From: Chloroflexota bacterium
Lineage (GTDB): Bacteria > Chloroflexota > Chloroflexia > JAMDCE01
Direction of reading: 5' to 3'
NCBI GenBank assembly: GCA_023489135.1
Contig: JAMDCE010000353.1
Span: forward strand, 1 to 18,520
DNA: 18,520 nt
The translations under genes were made by a program, and so were the position numbers. Under the pieces are notes generated by a model. It ran no database searches, was not told where the DNA came from, and saw only the letters and a list, made by a program, of their open reading frames with translations. Numbering within the stretch: position 1 is the stretch's first letter; every line of letters starts with the position of its first letter. Of the stretch, positions 7,250-14,561 are shown piece by piece.

Positions 7250-8449
7250 TCACTCGGCAATCAGGCGGATGTTGGTGACCAGGCTCTCGTAATTGTGGCC
7301 GGACGCCGCTATCTCCAGCCACACCAGCTGTGTCGGTTTGGGTTGGAGCGCGCCTCTCGGATCGAGAAGGTCGATGTCGTACGTATGCCATTCCCCCTGC
7401 GAAACCTTCTCCCCATTGTGCGTCGGGTTCCCGCTTTCGTTCTGGTAGTAGAACCCTTTGACGAAGGTGTTCTCGCCGTTGTATATGTCGCGATACTTCA
7501 AGCGAATCAGCAACGGGTACTCGGAGCCGAGAAACCCGCCGCCCGACAGCGATTGGTAGACCAGTTTGAAGTCCAGCCTGAGCTTGACCGAATCGAAATC
7601 GGTGACGTCCTTGTTTAGGGCCTGGAAAAGGTAGGTTTCGCAGTGTTTGGTGGCGCCGGTGCGCTTGAGGTCGATCACGTTCCGGCCATCTTGAACGAGC
7701 AGGTCTGCGGTGCCCAGGATCGGTTCCTCTTCGTCGCGGTTGGCAACCGTCCAGTCTTGCAGGCCGGCGCCGAAATTGCCGTTGGCAATGAGATCGCGAG
7801 CGGCAGGCAAGGGATCGATGGACGGTTGCCCTGAGATGACCTCCACCCGTTCGTTCTGCAGGACATCCACGGCCGTACCCGTGGTCGCTAAGGTCGCCCA
7901 TCCACGGTGGGTAACCACCTCGGTCTTTCCCTGCGTTCGGGTGACCGAGTAGCTGCCCTCCCGGAGCGCCAGCGTGGCTTCGGGAGTCCGCACCTCGAAG
8001 TTCCTCGTCTTGATAGGCGATGGCGCTACCTCGAAGCGAATGTGGCCGCTTTCCTGATTCAACGAAATCACGGCCTTGTTAGAATTGAATTTGGTGGCGC
8101 GGATGCTGTTAAGTGCCACACGGGTGTCAGGCCACAGGGAGAAGTTGCTTCCGTCGAACAGCCATAAAACCGCTCGCGAGTTTTCGACCGTTCTGAAGGC
8201 ATCCCCCTCGGCCAGCATAGTGTCCGTAGGATCATCGGTCCCGCCACCGGCGGCGTTCACCTCGAATTTGGCGCCGCGCTGTTGCATGAGCACGGTGCCG
8301 TTCAGTATTTGTAGAGAGGCCACCCGGTCTTCCATTGCGCCCGAAACGTAGGCTTGAATAGCGGTGGGAATTCCGACCACCAGGGTGCAGAATGTGAAGA
8401 AGGATAGCCATAAGACCGTCCATGCCAGCCGCTCAGGATTCCTCGGCAT
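7250..8449 (-). CDS. Membrane-anchored FecR-domain protein with C-terminal jelly-roll-like region
   Basis: 399 residues. One hydrophobic segment near the N-terminus (about residues 8-35, LAWTVLWLSFFTFCTLVVGIP) should anchor it in the membrane with the rest outside. A FecR-like domain follows at about 45-200: LAEGDAFRTVENSRAVLWLFDGSNFSLWPDTRVAL, then SGHIRFEV, then FEVRTPEATLALREGSYSV. Residues from about 220 begin with LIANGNFGAGLQDW, a common opening of carbohydrate-binding-like beta-sandwich modules. No TonB-box sigma system is nearby, so it is not a classical iron-citrate regulator; a cell-surface or envelope-sensing role is a guess. The ATG is 19 bp after the stop of the HEAT-repeat gene, with a purine-rich AGAAGG a little far upstream. 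The two genes look like one operon. Confidence 0.72.
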   Translation of the reverse strand: MPRNPERLAWTVLWLSFFTFCTLVVGIPTAIQAYVSGAMEDRVASLQILNGTVLMQQRGAKFEVNAAGGGTDDPTDTMLAEGDAFRTVENSRAVLWLFDGSNFSLWPDTRVALNSIRATKFNSNKAVISLNQESGHIRFEVAPSPIKTRNFEVRTPEATLALREGSYSVTRTQGKTEVVTHRGWATLATTGTAVDVLQNERVEVISGQPSIDPLPAARDLIANGNFGAGLQDWTVANRDEEEPILGTADLLVQDGRNVIDLKRTGATKHCETYLFQALNKDVTDFDSVKLRLDFKLVYQSLSGGGFLGSEYPLLIRLKYRDIYNGENTFVKGFYYQNESGNPTHNGEKVSQGEWHTYDIDLLDPRGALQPKPTQLVWLEIAASGHNYESLVTNIRLIAE

Positions 8450-8468
8450 TAATAGTCGAAACCTTCTT

Positions 8469-9899
8469 CTATTTGGATCGTATTAGGTTTGAATGGATGA
8501 ACCTGGCCAGTTGTTCCGGCTCCACCATCAGCTCGCTCGGGGGCGTGGTGCGCTCGCCGCCAGGTCCGAACTCCAATACGCGCTTTATACTCTTAGCAAC
8601 GAGGGCCTTGATAAACGGTTGCTGCGCCAACTGAGGCGGAGCAGCTCCCTCCATGGCCAGCGCCGCGGCCACGGCCACCTTGGCCCATCTCAATCGCTCG
8701 GTGCGCAAGAGGATGTACGCGGTTTCTTCAAGTTGCCGCTTGTAGCTATCACGCTTCTCGGGAGTGAGGAGCTTCTCCAGCCCCCGGTTTATGACGGCTT
8801 GCTCCTTTTCCTTCTCCACCCACTGCGGCAGCGCTATCTGGCCGGTTTCGATCTGGGCCAGCTCTTGAACGAACTCGAACAACTCCCGTTCCGGAAGGTG
8901 CCAGATTTGAAACTCGGGGAGACCGAGCAGCCCGGGCGACTCCTCCAAAAGCTCGGGGTCCCACTTGATCTCGAGGGGATTGATTTCATCGTAAATGATA
9001 GGGCGTTCGTACTCCCTCTCGGGTTGCGCCAACACCGGTCGCAGCCGAGCGAATTCCGGAGGGATGCCTTCTCCGGCGGCCTTGTTTTTTTCGTAGGCCA
9101 CTTTGAAGAGGTGCCTGGCGTAATCGGGAGGGATCTCGACGACCCGCATGGGCTTCCAGTCCTCCTGGTACTGCCGCATCTCCTCCCTCTCCCACTTGCG
9201 TTTGTTGGTATCGCGGCAGCTAAATCCCTCAATGCCCTTGATTTCGTTGATAACTGCGAAGCACGATTCTATGCCGCCGAAGGGCTTCTCCACCGCGACG
9301 ACGAAGAGCCGGTCGCCCGCGGCGTCGAAGGTGCTGGCGAAGGAGCGCCAGACCACGGGAACGCGTTGCTCGGGTCGCGTCGGCTCCGGCCTCTCAGGCT
9401 GAAGAACGCTTTCCACGTCGAGCCCGGCCGAGCGCAGCCGGAAAATGGATCGTTTGGCCTCTTTCCGCACGTCGCGGTCGGAAGTCGTATCGGCTATGCG
9501 AGCCAGCGCTCTCACAGCGGCTTCCGATTTCACGGTCCCCAACAGCTTCACGGATTGCATCTGAAGGGTTCTATCGTGTCCAGCCCCGATACGCTGCGAC
9601 GGATGAGAAGTATCGTATCCAGCGGCAAGGTTCTCCAGGAGAGGGATTGCCTTCTCGCCGTAGGATTGTCCTATCTCACGAACCGCTTCCAAAGCGGTAG
9701 CTTCCGAAGGAATGCCGCGGAGCTCGTCGGCAAATGAAGCGACCTCGTCCTTGCCGGGCTCTAGCCGGGCGAACACCTGGCCTTGCGCCCGCTGCTTGAG
9801 CCCTTCGACCGCGGTCTCGTCCGCCTGGCCAGCGGGAGTGGCGGGTGAAGGAACTTCTCCTTTACCTCTTGCTTTCTTGATTTGTCGCTGCTTAGACAA
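8469..9899 (-). CDS. HEAT-repeat-containing protein of unknown function
   Basis: 476 residues, no recognisable enzyme motif. The start is Lys/Arg- and Pro-rich. Residues about 60-170 contain repeated helix pairs of HEAT type: ALEAVREIGQSYGEKAIPLLENLA, then LQMQSVKLLGTVKSEAAVRALARIA, then RDVRKEAKRSIFRLRS. The rest is a charged region of mixed type, with WHLPERELFEFVQELAQIETGQ and a final helical part ending in KSIKRVLE. There are no membrane segments or signal peptide, so a cytoplasmic protein-protein scaffold is likely. The start is TTG (CAA on the + strand at 9897-9899) with a weak GGGGG stretch upstream. No other start codon lies in frame before an upstream stop. The gene heads an apparent two-gene operon with the FecR gene and has a good promoter at 9945-9973. 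Confidence 0.62.
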   Translation of the reverse strand: MSKQRQIKKARGKGEVPSPATPAGQADETAVEGLKQRAQGQVFARLEPGKDEVASFADELRGIPSEATALEAVREIGQSYGEKAIPLLENLAAGYDTSHPSQRIGAGHDRTLQMQSVKLLGTVKSEAAVRALARIADTTSDRDVRKEAKRSIFRLRSAGLDVESVLQPERPEPTRPEQRVPVVWRSFASTFDAAGDRLFVVAVEKPFGGIESCFAVINEIKGIEGFSCRDTNKRKWEREEMRQYQEDWKPMRVVEIPPDYARHLFKVAYEKNKAAGEGIPPEFARLRPVLAQPEREYERPIIYDEINPLEIKWDPELLEESPGLLGLPEFQIWHLPERELFEFVQELAQIETGQIALPQWVEKEKEQAVINRGLEKLLTPEKRDSYKRQLEETAYILLRTERLRWAKVAVAAALAMEGAAPPQLAQQPFIKALVAKSIKRVLEFGPGGERTTPPSELMVEPEQLARFIHSNLIRSK

Positions 9900-9944
9900 C
9901 TTGTACCCCCGATCCAGGCAAGCGTTTCGGCTCGGGCCCAGTAG

Positions 9945-9973
9945 AGTGTAGCATCAGGTATAGAGCAAGTCAA
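9945..9973 (-). promoter_or_regulatory. Promoter of the HEAT-repeat/FecR operon
   Basis: On the minus strand, TTGACT (9973-9968) and TACACT (9950-9945) are separated by 17 bp. Transcription should begin near 9938, about 40 nt before the TTG start at 9899. Confidence 0.6.
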
Positions 9974-10048
9974 ATGCCAGGGCGTCAATTGAGGCGTGGA
10001 AATGGGAGTACGAGCCTGGGAGTCCTTCGGCAAACTGAAGTCTCGCCG

Positions 10049-10088
10049 TCAAGCCTACGGGAAGGTTTTCGCTTGATAGGAGGCTTGA
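10049..10088. repeat. Inverted repeat downstream of mtaB
   Basis: TCAAGCCT (10049-10056) and AGGCTTGA (10081-10088) are perfect 8-bp complements across a 24-nt loop. They lie beyond the mtaB stop and upstream of the HEAT-gene promoter. No U tract follows on the minus strand, so it is not a clear terminator. The loop also repeats GCTTGATA, which may simply reflect local duplication. Confidence 0.3.
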
Positions 10089-10121
10089 TATATTCCATTG
10101 ATTGTCCTGACCGATGCTCGG

Positions 10122-11498
10122 TTATAGCACGCAGCCGGTAAGCACTGCGTCGGCCTGGTGGATCAACCGGGTGGGGAGGAGGCGATTGGTCAGATCGCCG
10201 GGATGCGGGGCGACTACGCGAAGATAGTTGTCGCTCAGTCCTTCCCATTCGGATTGCTCCCCCATTGCGATGCCGGTGCGACTTTCGTAGAGCACTTCCA
10301 GTGTCTGGCCTACGAAGCGGGAGGCAAAATGGCGCGCACTGCGCTGTGCGAGCTCCAGAAGCAGGTCGCTCCGCGCCTTCTTGGCATCATAAGGCACCTG
10401 CTCCGCAAGCCCGGCCGCTGGGGTGCCCTTGCGAGCCGAGTACTTGAAGACGTGGATTCCGGCGAAACCGATTTCCTTGGCGAACTCGTAGGTTTGGCGG
10501 AACTCTCCTTCGGTTTCCCCGGGGAAACCCACGATGATGTCGGTGGTCAGGGCTACGCCGGGTATGCGGCGTCGAGCCCTATCGACGATCTCGGAGAACT
10601 GCTCGGCGGTGTAAGGGCGGCGCATCCGCTTCAACACGGCGTCGCAGCCGGATTGGAGCGGCAGGTGGAGATGCCGGCAGAGCCGGGCGGAAGGCCACAT
10701 CTCCAGCATAGAATCGGTGAAATCCTGTGGCTCGATGGAAGAGAGCCTGATGCGCGGAACGGAGGTATTGTCGAGCAGGGATTTGACCAGAAAGGCGAGA
10801 TCGATCTGCTGGTCCCCTCTGATGTCTCTGCCGTAGGTGCCGATGTGGACCCCCGTCAAGACGACCTCGTTGAAGCCGGAGGCGTGACACCGGCCAACGG
10901 AATCGATGACGCGCTGGATCGGCTCGCTACGCTCCCGGCCGCGAGCCAATGGCACGATGCAGTAGCTGCAGAACTGGTTGCAGCCGTCCTGGATCTTTAC
11001 GAAGGCGCGAGTGCGCGAAGAGCCCGGGCCAGGGCCGGCAAGGGGGGAACTTTGGATTCCCAGCCGATGGCCGACGACTTCCACCAGCTTGCGCTTTTCG
11101 TCGTTGGGGATAACCAGATCTACGCCATCGATTCCTTCCACCTCCTCGGCAGACACGTCGGCGTAGCAGCCGGTGACAACGACCACTGCCGCGGGATTGA
11201 GCCGCCTGGCGTGCCGGATGAGCTGGCGCGACTTGCGGTCGGCCACGTGCGTGACCGTGCAGGTGTTTACGACGTAAACGTCGGCCTGCGACCCGAAATC
11301 GACCACCGTGAAGCCGGCGGAGATGAACCCCTGGGCCATCTGTTCGGTTTCGGCCTGGTTGAGCTTGCAGCCCAGCGTCGTCAGAGCGACTCTGGGTGTC
11401 TCGCCGATTAGATTGTAGGCGCGGGCAACCGGTTGCGGAGCCGTCGAATCCAGGATCAATGGCACCCCCAGCGCGACGGCCGGCTCTTGTTGGTCCAA
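10122..11498 (-). CDS. mtaB: tRNA (N6-threonylcarbamoyladenosine(37)-C2)-methylthiotransferase MtaB
   Basis: 458 residues, a radical-SAM methylthiotransferase that converts t6A37 of tRNAs to ms2t6A. The N-terminal MTTase domain carries three cluster-binding cysteines: C44 in TLGCKLNQAE, C80 in VNTCTVT and C111 in VTGCYA. The radical-SAM CxxxCxxC is C173-C177-C180 (DGCNQFCSYCIVPLARG). SSIEPQDF, HLHLPLQSGCDAVLKRMRR and TTDIIVGFPGET are typical later motifs. A TRAM-like RNA-binding end follows. TTG (CAA at 11496-11498) gives about 35 residues before the first conserved motif, longer than usual; no Shine-Dalgarno is visible, and a GTG 11 codons later is an alternative. The body is certain, the exact start is not. 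Confidence 0.9.
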   Translation of the reverse strand: MDQQEPAVALGVPLILDSTAPQPVARAYNLIGETPRVALTTLGCKLNQAETEQMAQGFISAGFTVVDFGSQADVYVVNTCTVTHVADRKSRQLIRHARRLNPAAVVVVTGCYADVSAEEVEGIDGVDLVIPNDEKRKLVEVVGHRLGIQSSPLAGPGPGSSRTRAFVKIQDGCNQFCSYCIVPLARGRERSEPIQRVIDSVGRCHASGFNEVVLTGVHIGTYGRDIRGDQQIDLAFLVKSLLDNTSVPRIRLSSIEPQDFTDSMLEMWPSARLCRHLHLPLQSGCDAVLKRMRRPYTAEQFSEIVDRARRRIPGVALTTDIIVGFPGETEGEFRQTYEFAKEIGFAGIHVFKYSARKGTPAAGLAEQVPYDAKKARSDLLLELAQRSARHFASRFVGQTLEVLYESRTGIAMGEQSEWEGLSDNYLRVVAPHPGDLTNRLLPTRLIHQADAVLTGCVL

Positions 11499-11532
11499 AG
11501 CCGGCCGTGAGCAGAGTATGTTCTATAGCAGA

Positions 11533-11562
11533 ATTATACTGACTATGGGCGGTGCGTGGCTA
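11533..11562 (-). promoter_or_regulatory. Possible mtaB promoter
   Basis: A perfect TATAAT (11538-11533) follows TAGCCA (11562-11557, four of six -35 matches) with an 18-bp spacer, overlapping the thiolase stop codon. The expected start is near 11526, about 28 nt before the TTG at 11498. Read-through from the thiolase gene is the alternative. Confidence 0.4.
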
Positions 11563-12753
11563 GGCGCGCTCCACGATGATGGCGACGCCCTGTCCGACGC
11601 CCACGCACATGGTCGCCAAGCCGTAGCGGGCGTGGCGCCTGGCCATCTCGTGAACCAGCGTGGTTACGATGCGTGCGCCGCTACAGCCGAGGGGATGGCC
11701 GAGGGCTATGGCCCCGCCGTTGGGATTGACGCGGGACATATCCATCCCTAGCTCCCGGGCGCAGGCCAGGGATTGCGAGGCAAAGGCTTCGTTGAGCTCG
11801 ATCACGTCTATCTGGTCGATGGACAAGCCGGCACGCTGGAGCGCCTTCCGCACCGCGGGGATTGGGCCAATGCCCATGTACGAGGGGTGAACCCCGGCGA
11901 CCCCAGACGAGATCACTCGTGCCATAGGCTTGAGGCCCAGGGCTTCGGCCTTCTCTCTTGACATAAGGAGAACAGCGGCAGAGCCGTCGTTAATGCCGGA
12001 AGAGTTTCCCGCCGTGACTGTGCCATCCTTCTTGAAGGCCGGGGGTAGTGCGCGCAGCTTCTCGATGGTGGTATCGGGGCGAGGATGCTCGTCCACCGAG
12101 AACATGATGGGATCGCCTTTTTTTTGAGGGATGGGTACCGCTATTAGCTCGGCGTCGAATTTACCTTCTTTGTGCGCCGCCGCCCATTTCTGTTGGCTAA
12201 GCAGGGAGAACTGGTCTTGATCTTCACGAGAGATGGCATACTTCTCGGCCACGTTCTCGGCGGTCTCGCCCATGCCCTCGGTGGGATAGGCCATCTTTGG
12301 ATTGATCATCCTCCAGCCGATGGTAGTATCGAACATCTTGGTGTCGCCCCGGGGGAATCCGGCGTCGGGCTTGAGCATAACCCAGGGGGACCGTGTCATG
12401 CTTTCCACGCCCCCGGCGATGTAGATGTCGCCGTTGCCGGTCTGAATGGACTGGGCCGCGATGTTGACCGCGGTGAGGGAAGAAGCGCACAGACGATTGA
12501 CCGTGGCGCCGGGAACGGAATACGGGAGTCCTGCCAGGAGGACGGCCATTCTAGCGACGTTGCGATTGTCCTCACCGGATTGGTTGGCGGCGCCAAAGAT
12601 CACTTCCTCTATTTCTTCTGGGTTTACGTGCGTGCGCTCGACCAGCTTAGTTATGACTAACGCCGCGAGGTCATCGGGCCGCACGCTCTTGAGTGAGCCT
12701 CCGTGCCGGCCGATGGGCGTTCTAACTGCGTCTACGATGACGGCTTCTTTCAT
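11560..12753 (-). CDS. Thiolase, acetyl-CoA C-acyltransferase (PcaF/FadA-like)
   Basis: 397 residues, normal for a homotetrameric thiolase acting in acyl-CoA degradation or acetoacetyl-CoA formation. The nucleophilic cysteine C89 lies in TVNRLCASSL. The active-site histidine H353 lies in GGAIALGHPLGCSGAR, and NEAFASQSLA precedes it. The second cysteine C383 lies in ATMCVGVGQG. GEDNRNVARMAVLLAGLP and FDTTIGWRMINP are closest to the 3-ketoadipyl-CoA/long-chain thiolase branch, so cleavage is more likely than synthesis. Substrate cannot be set from sequence alone, and no other beta-oxidation gene is in the window. ATG has GGAGGA four bases upstream, and a promoter lies at 12800-12827. It seems to be transcribed alone or with mtaB. 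Confidence 0.9.
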   Translation of the reverse strand: MKEAVIVDAVRTPIGRHGGSLKSVRPDDLAALVITKLVERTHVNPEEIEEVIFGAANQSGEDNRNVARMAVLLAGLPYSVPGATVNRLCASSLTAVNIAAQSIQTGNGDIYIAGGVESMTRSPWVMLKPDAGFPRGDTKMFDTTIGWRMINPKMAYPTEGMGETAENVAEKYAISREDQDQFSLLSQQKWAAAHKEGKFDAELIAVPIPQKKGDPIMFSVDEHPRPDTTIEKLRALPPAFKKDGTVTAGNSSGINDGSAAVLLMSREKAEALGLKPMARVISSGVAGVHPSYMGIGPIPAVRKALQRAGLSIDQIDVIELNEAFASQSLACARELGMDMSRVNPNGGAIALGHPLGCSGARIVTTLVHEMARRHARYGLATMCVGVGQGVAIIVERA

Positions 12754-12799
12754 ATCTTCCTCCGCAAAGAGTTCGTAATTCCCAGGGTGATATGGGGCT

Positions 12800-12827
12800 A
12801 TTGTATCTGTGGCGGCGGGAAAGTCAA
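12800..12827 (-). promoter_or_regulatory. Thiolase promoter
   Basis: On the minus strand TTGACT (12827-12822), a 16-bp spacer and TACAAT (12805-12800). The predicted start near 12793 leaves a 40-nt leader with a strong ribosome-binding site before the ATG at 12753. Confidence 0.6.
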
Positions 12828-13031
12828 GCTTTCTGAGACCAGCAGTCCAGCGCCTTGGCGTTAGGCATCCTCCGGCGGCAATCGCCTGGTGAGCCGCTTA
12901 GTCCCGCCCACAAGATCTGCATTGACCGTTATTAGGGATGAGCGACCGGTCGGTCCGGTAGGTTCCGGGCTTGCAGGCTAGATAAGTCCTAACGCAACCG
13001 TCTAAGCTGCAACACGGGATTTTTCTCCCCC
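12828..13031. other. Gap between glycosyltransferase and thiolase, with an imperfect hairpin
   Basis: No gene or RNA gene was recognised here. The only notable structure is an inverted repeat, TTGCAGGCTAGA (12971-12982) against TCTAAGCTGCAA (13001-13012), 10 of 12 positions paired around an 18-nt loop. It lies just after the glycosyltransferase stop on the minus strand and could help end that transcript, but no U tract follows. Confidence 0.3.
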
Positions 13032-14252
13032 TCACAGACTCACGTGTGGTGCAACCAGCTCCTCGGCGTAGGTACGCTCCCGGCCGTCCAGGAGAGAGGC
13101 CAAAGTCCTGGCAGCTTGTCTGGCGCCGTCGGATTCCCTCACGGAGTAGGTGGCCGCCGCCATTCGCTCCCGGAGGCTTTGGTTTACAAGTATCTCCACC
13201 GCTTCTTGCGCCAGACGGGAGGGCGTGAGGAGTTGTCGTTCGATCATCTTCGCGAATCCGATTTCCTGGGCTCTTCGAGCGTTGCTCAGCTGCTCCCAGT
13301 GGTTGGCAATGGGACAGGTGATGGCGGGCACGTGCGCCCGAAGGGCGATCTCGTGCAGCGTGCTGTGACCGGAGCAACATATGGCGAGGTCTCCCGCGGC
13401 GAGGTAGTCGACGAGGTCGGGGACGAGCTGTCTGACGATGATCCCCGGGTGCCCGATCGGGGGTAGCATCTCCACCGGGATCGCGGGCCCCAACACCATA
13501 AGCATCGCCGCCTGGGGCACAGCCGCTTCGATTTGGGGGTAAGCCTCGATTACGGCGTTGGCAAGGTAGGCTCCGGCGGCGCTTCCCCCGACGCTGACCA
13601 CTATGAGCCGCCGGCCTCGATCCAGGCCGAGCTCGGCCCGGGCGTCCACATTCCCCTGAAGCGGTCTTACGATTGGTCCCACCGCTCGCACGTATCGCTC
13701 GGCCCATGCGCGCCAGCTGCCAGGGAGATGCTCTACATAATCAGTCAGTATGATCTTGTCGATGGACTGATAGCCATGCCTCGCCAGCGGCAAGAAAAGG
13801 GGGCCAAGAAGGGTGAGCAACAGGTTAAACTTCAGGTTCTGCCAGAATGGCCGCGTGGTCTCCACGAAAAGGAAATCGGTGACGAGCGCAGAGGGAACGT
13901 CCAGGCTGCGTGCGACGGCGCTCAGCGAGGGGAGCTCGTCGGCCACGACCAGGCACGGTTGGTAGTGGTTCACCAACTGGAAGAAGAATCCGGCGTTGGC
14001 ATTCTCCTTCGCCGCCCAATCGCGCGCCAGCGACGTCATGTCCAGGTATCCATCGCGCACGGGTACCTTGACCGGGACCAGGGCGTCGAGGCATTTCACC
14101 CCTTCGGCCTTCAGGGCCTCGAAGGCCGATGACCCCGAGACAAAAATGATGTCCAGATCACCGACCAACCGGGCGAGCTCCTGGGAGACGCATAGGCTGC
14201 GATGAACGTGGCCGGTGCCGATGGTGCTAACCGCCCAAAGTACTTTGCGCAT
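13032..14252 (-). CDS. MurG-like GT-B glycosyltransferase
   Basis: 406 residues with the two-lobed GT-B layout. The N-terminal lobe starts KVLWAVSTIGTGHVHRS, whose GTGH at 12-15 corresponds to the glycine-rich acceptor/phosphate loop of MurG-type enzymes. The C-terminal lobe has IVVSVGGSAAGAYLANAVIEA, then CCSGHSTLHEIALRAHVPAITCP with HWEQLSNARRAQEIG, the donor-nucleotide signature (GG-T-E, P, Q-NA) of family GT28 and its relatives. A hydrophobic patch near residues 140-158 (NLLLTLLGPLFLPLA) may touch the membrane. It probably transfers a sugar from a UDP-sugar to a lipid or surface glycan. It is not a true MurG by context, since no cell-wall genes lie nearby. The ATG start has GGAGG three bases upstream. 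No clear promoter is visible; the 165-bp upstream gap holds two inverted repeats. Confidence 0.72.
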   Translation of the reverse strand: MRKVLWAVSTIGTGHVHRSLCVSQELARLVGDLDIIFVSGSSAFEALKAEGVKCLDALVPVKVPVRDGYLDMTSLARDWAAKENANAGFFFQLVNHYQPCLVVADELPSLSAVARSLDVPSALVTDFLFVETTRPFWQNLKFNLLLTLLGPLFLPLARHGYQSIDKIILTDYVEHLPGSWRAWAERYVRAVGPIVRPLQGNVDARAELGLDRGRRLIVVSVGGSAAGAYLANAVIEAYPQIEAAVPQAAMLMVLGPAIPVEMLPPIGHPGIIVRQLVPDLVDYLAAGDLAICCSGHSTLHEIALRAHVPAITCPIANHWEQLSNARRAQEIGFAKMIERQLLTPSRLAQEAVEILVNQSLRERMAAATYSVRESDGARQAARTLASLLDGRERTYAEELVAPHVSL

Positions 14253-14276
14253 GGACCTCCGATAGACGCACAGATT

Positions 14277-14294
14277 GAACCGATTAGTCGGTTC
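14277..14294. repeat. Short perfect hairpin upstream of the glycosyltransferase
   Basis: GAACCGA (14277-14283), loop TTAG, then TCGGTTC (14288-14294): a perfect 7-bp stem with a 4-nt loop. It lies 24 bp before the glycosyltransferase ATG on the minus strand. It could be an operator, part of the 5' leader, or a relic beside the larger repeat at 14315. Confidence 0.35.
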
Positions 14295-14314
14295 TAGGCA
14301 ACGAGACGAAGGCT

Positions 14315-14381
14315 CACCGCAGAGACGCGGAGGACGCAGAGATAATCAAGAGAACTCTGCGTCCTCTGCGTCTCTGCGGTG
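14315..14381. repeat. Long inverted repeat built from an 8-9 bp 'CGCAGAG' motif
   Basis: Two 27-bp arms, 14315-14341 and 14355-14381, are complementary at 26 of 27 positions; the exception makes a G-U pair in RNA. The loop is 13 nt. Each arm is itself a tandem of CGCAGAG/ACGC-type words. It lies between the convergently oriented-in-series zinc-ribbon and glycosyltransferase genes. I recall similar CGCAGAG-rich dispersed elements from unrelated bacterial genomes, so it is probably a dispersed palindromic repeat that may also act as a transcript end. Nothing here shows mobility. Confidence 0.75.
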
Positions 14382-14417
14382 CAAAACACTGTCTAGTCCG
14401 TTGCCGTTCGGCTGGCG

Positions 14418-14561
14418 CTACTTTGCATCTTTCAGCCGGCGGACGCTGTTGCTGCGGCAGTTGGGACAGGTTCTTTCCTGGGGGTTGCTTTGCGAGTAGG
14501 GCGCCACGTAGGTGTGGCCGCACCTAAGACACTTGAACTTTGATTGGGTTTGTTCGCTCAT
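14418..14561 (-). CDS. Small zinc-ribbon protein (47 residues)
   Basis: The protein is MSEQTQSKFKCLRCGHTY, a short linker, then TCPNCRSNSVRRL. Two CxxC pairs (CLRC and CPNC) 15-20 residues apart make a single zinc- or iron-binding ribbon similar to FmdB/rubredoxin-like small proteins. The ATG at 14561 overlaps the last 38 bp of hdrA in another frame, with a weak AGAAGG upstream; a longer reading back to 14603 has no better support. The overlap indicates translational coupling to hdrA, so it may be an accessory factor of the Hdr complex. That link is inferred from position only. Confidence 0.62.
   Translation of the reverse strand: MSEQTQSKFKCLRCGHTYVAPYSQSNPQERTCPNCRSNSVRRLKDAK

Noticed and set aside
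8493..9737. A 414-codon open frame on the plus strand
   Set aside because: It covers the HEAT-repeat gene in reverse. The minus-strand gene has a promoter, repeats and operon context; this frame has none.
10158..11411. A 417-codon open frame on the plus strand
   Set aside because: It is antisense to mtaB, which carries all family cysteines.
11602..11615. Thiolase CVGVGQG instead of CIGGGQG as an active-site change
   Set aside because: A valine at this place is usual in the PcaF/FadA branch, so it is not an anomaly.
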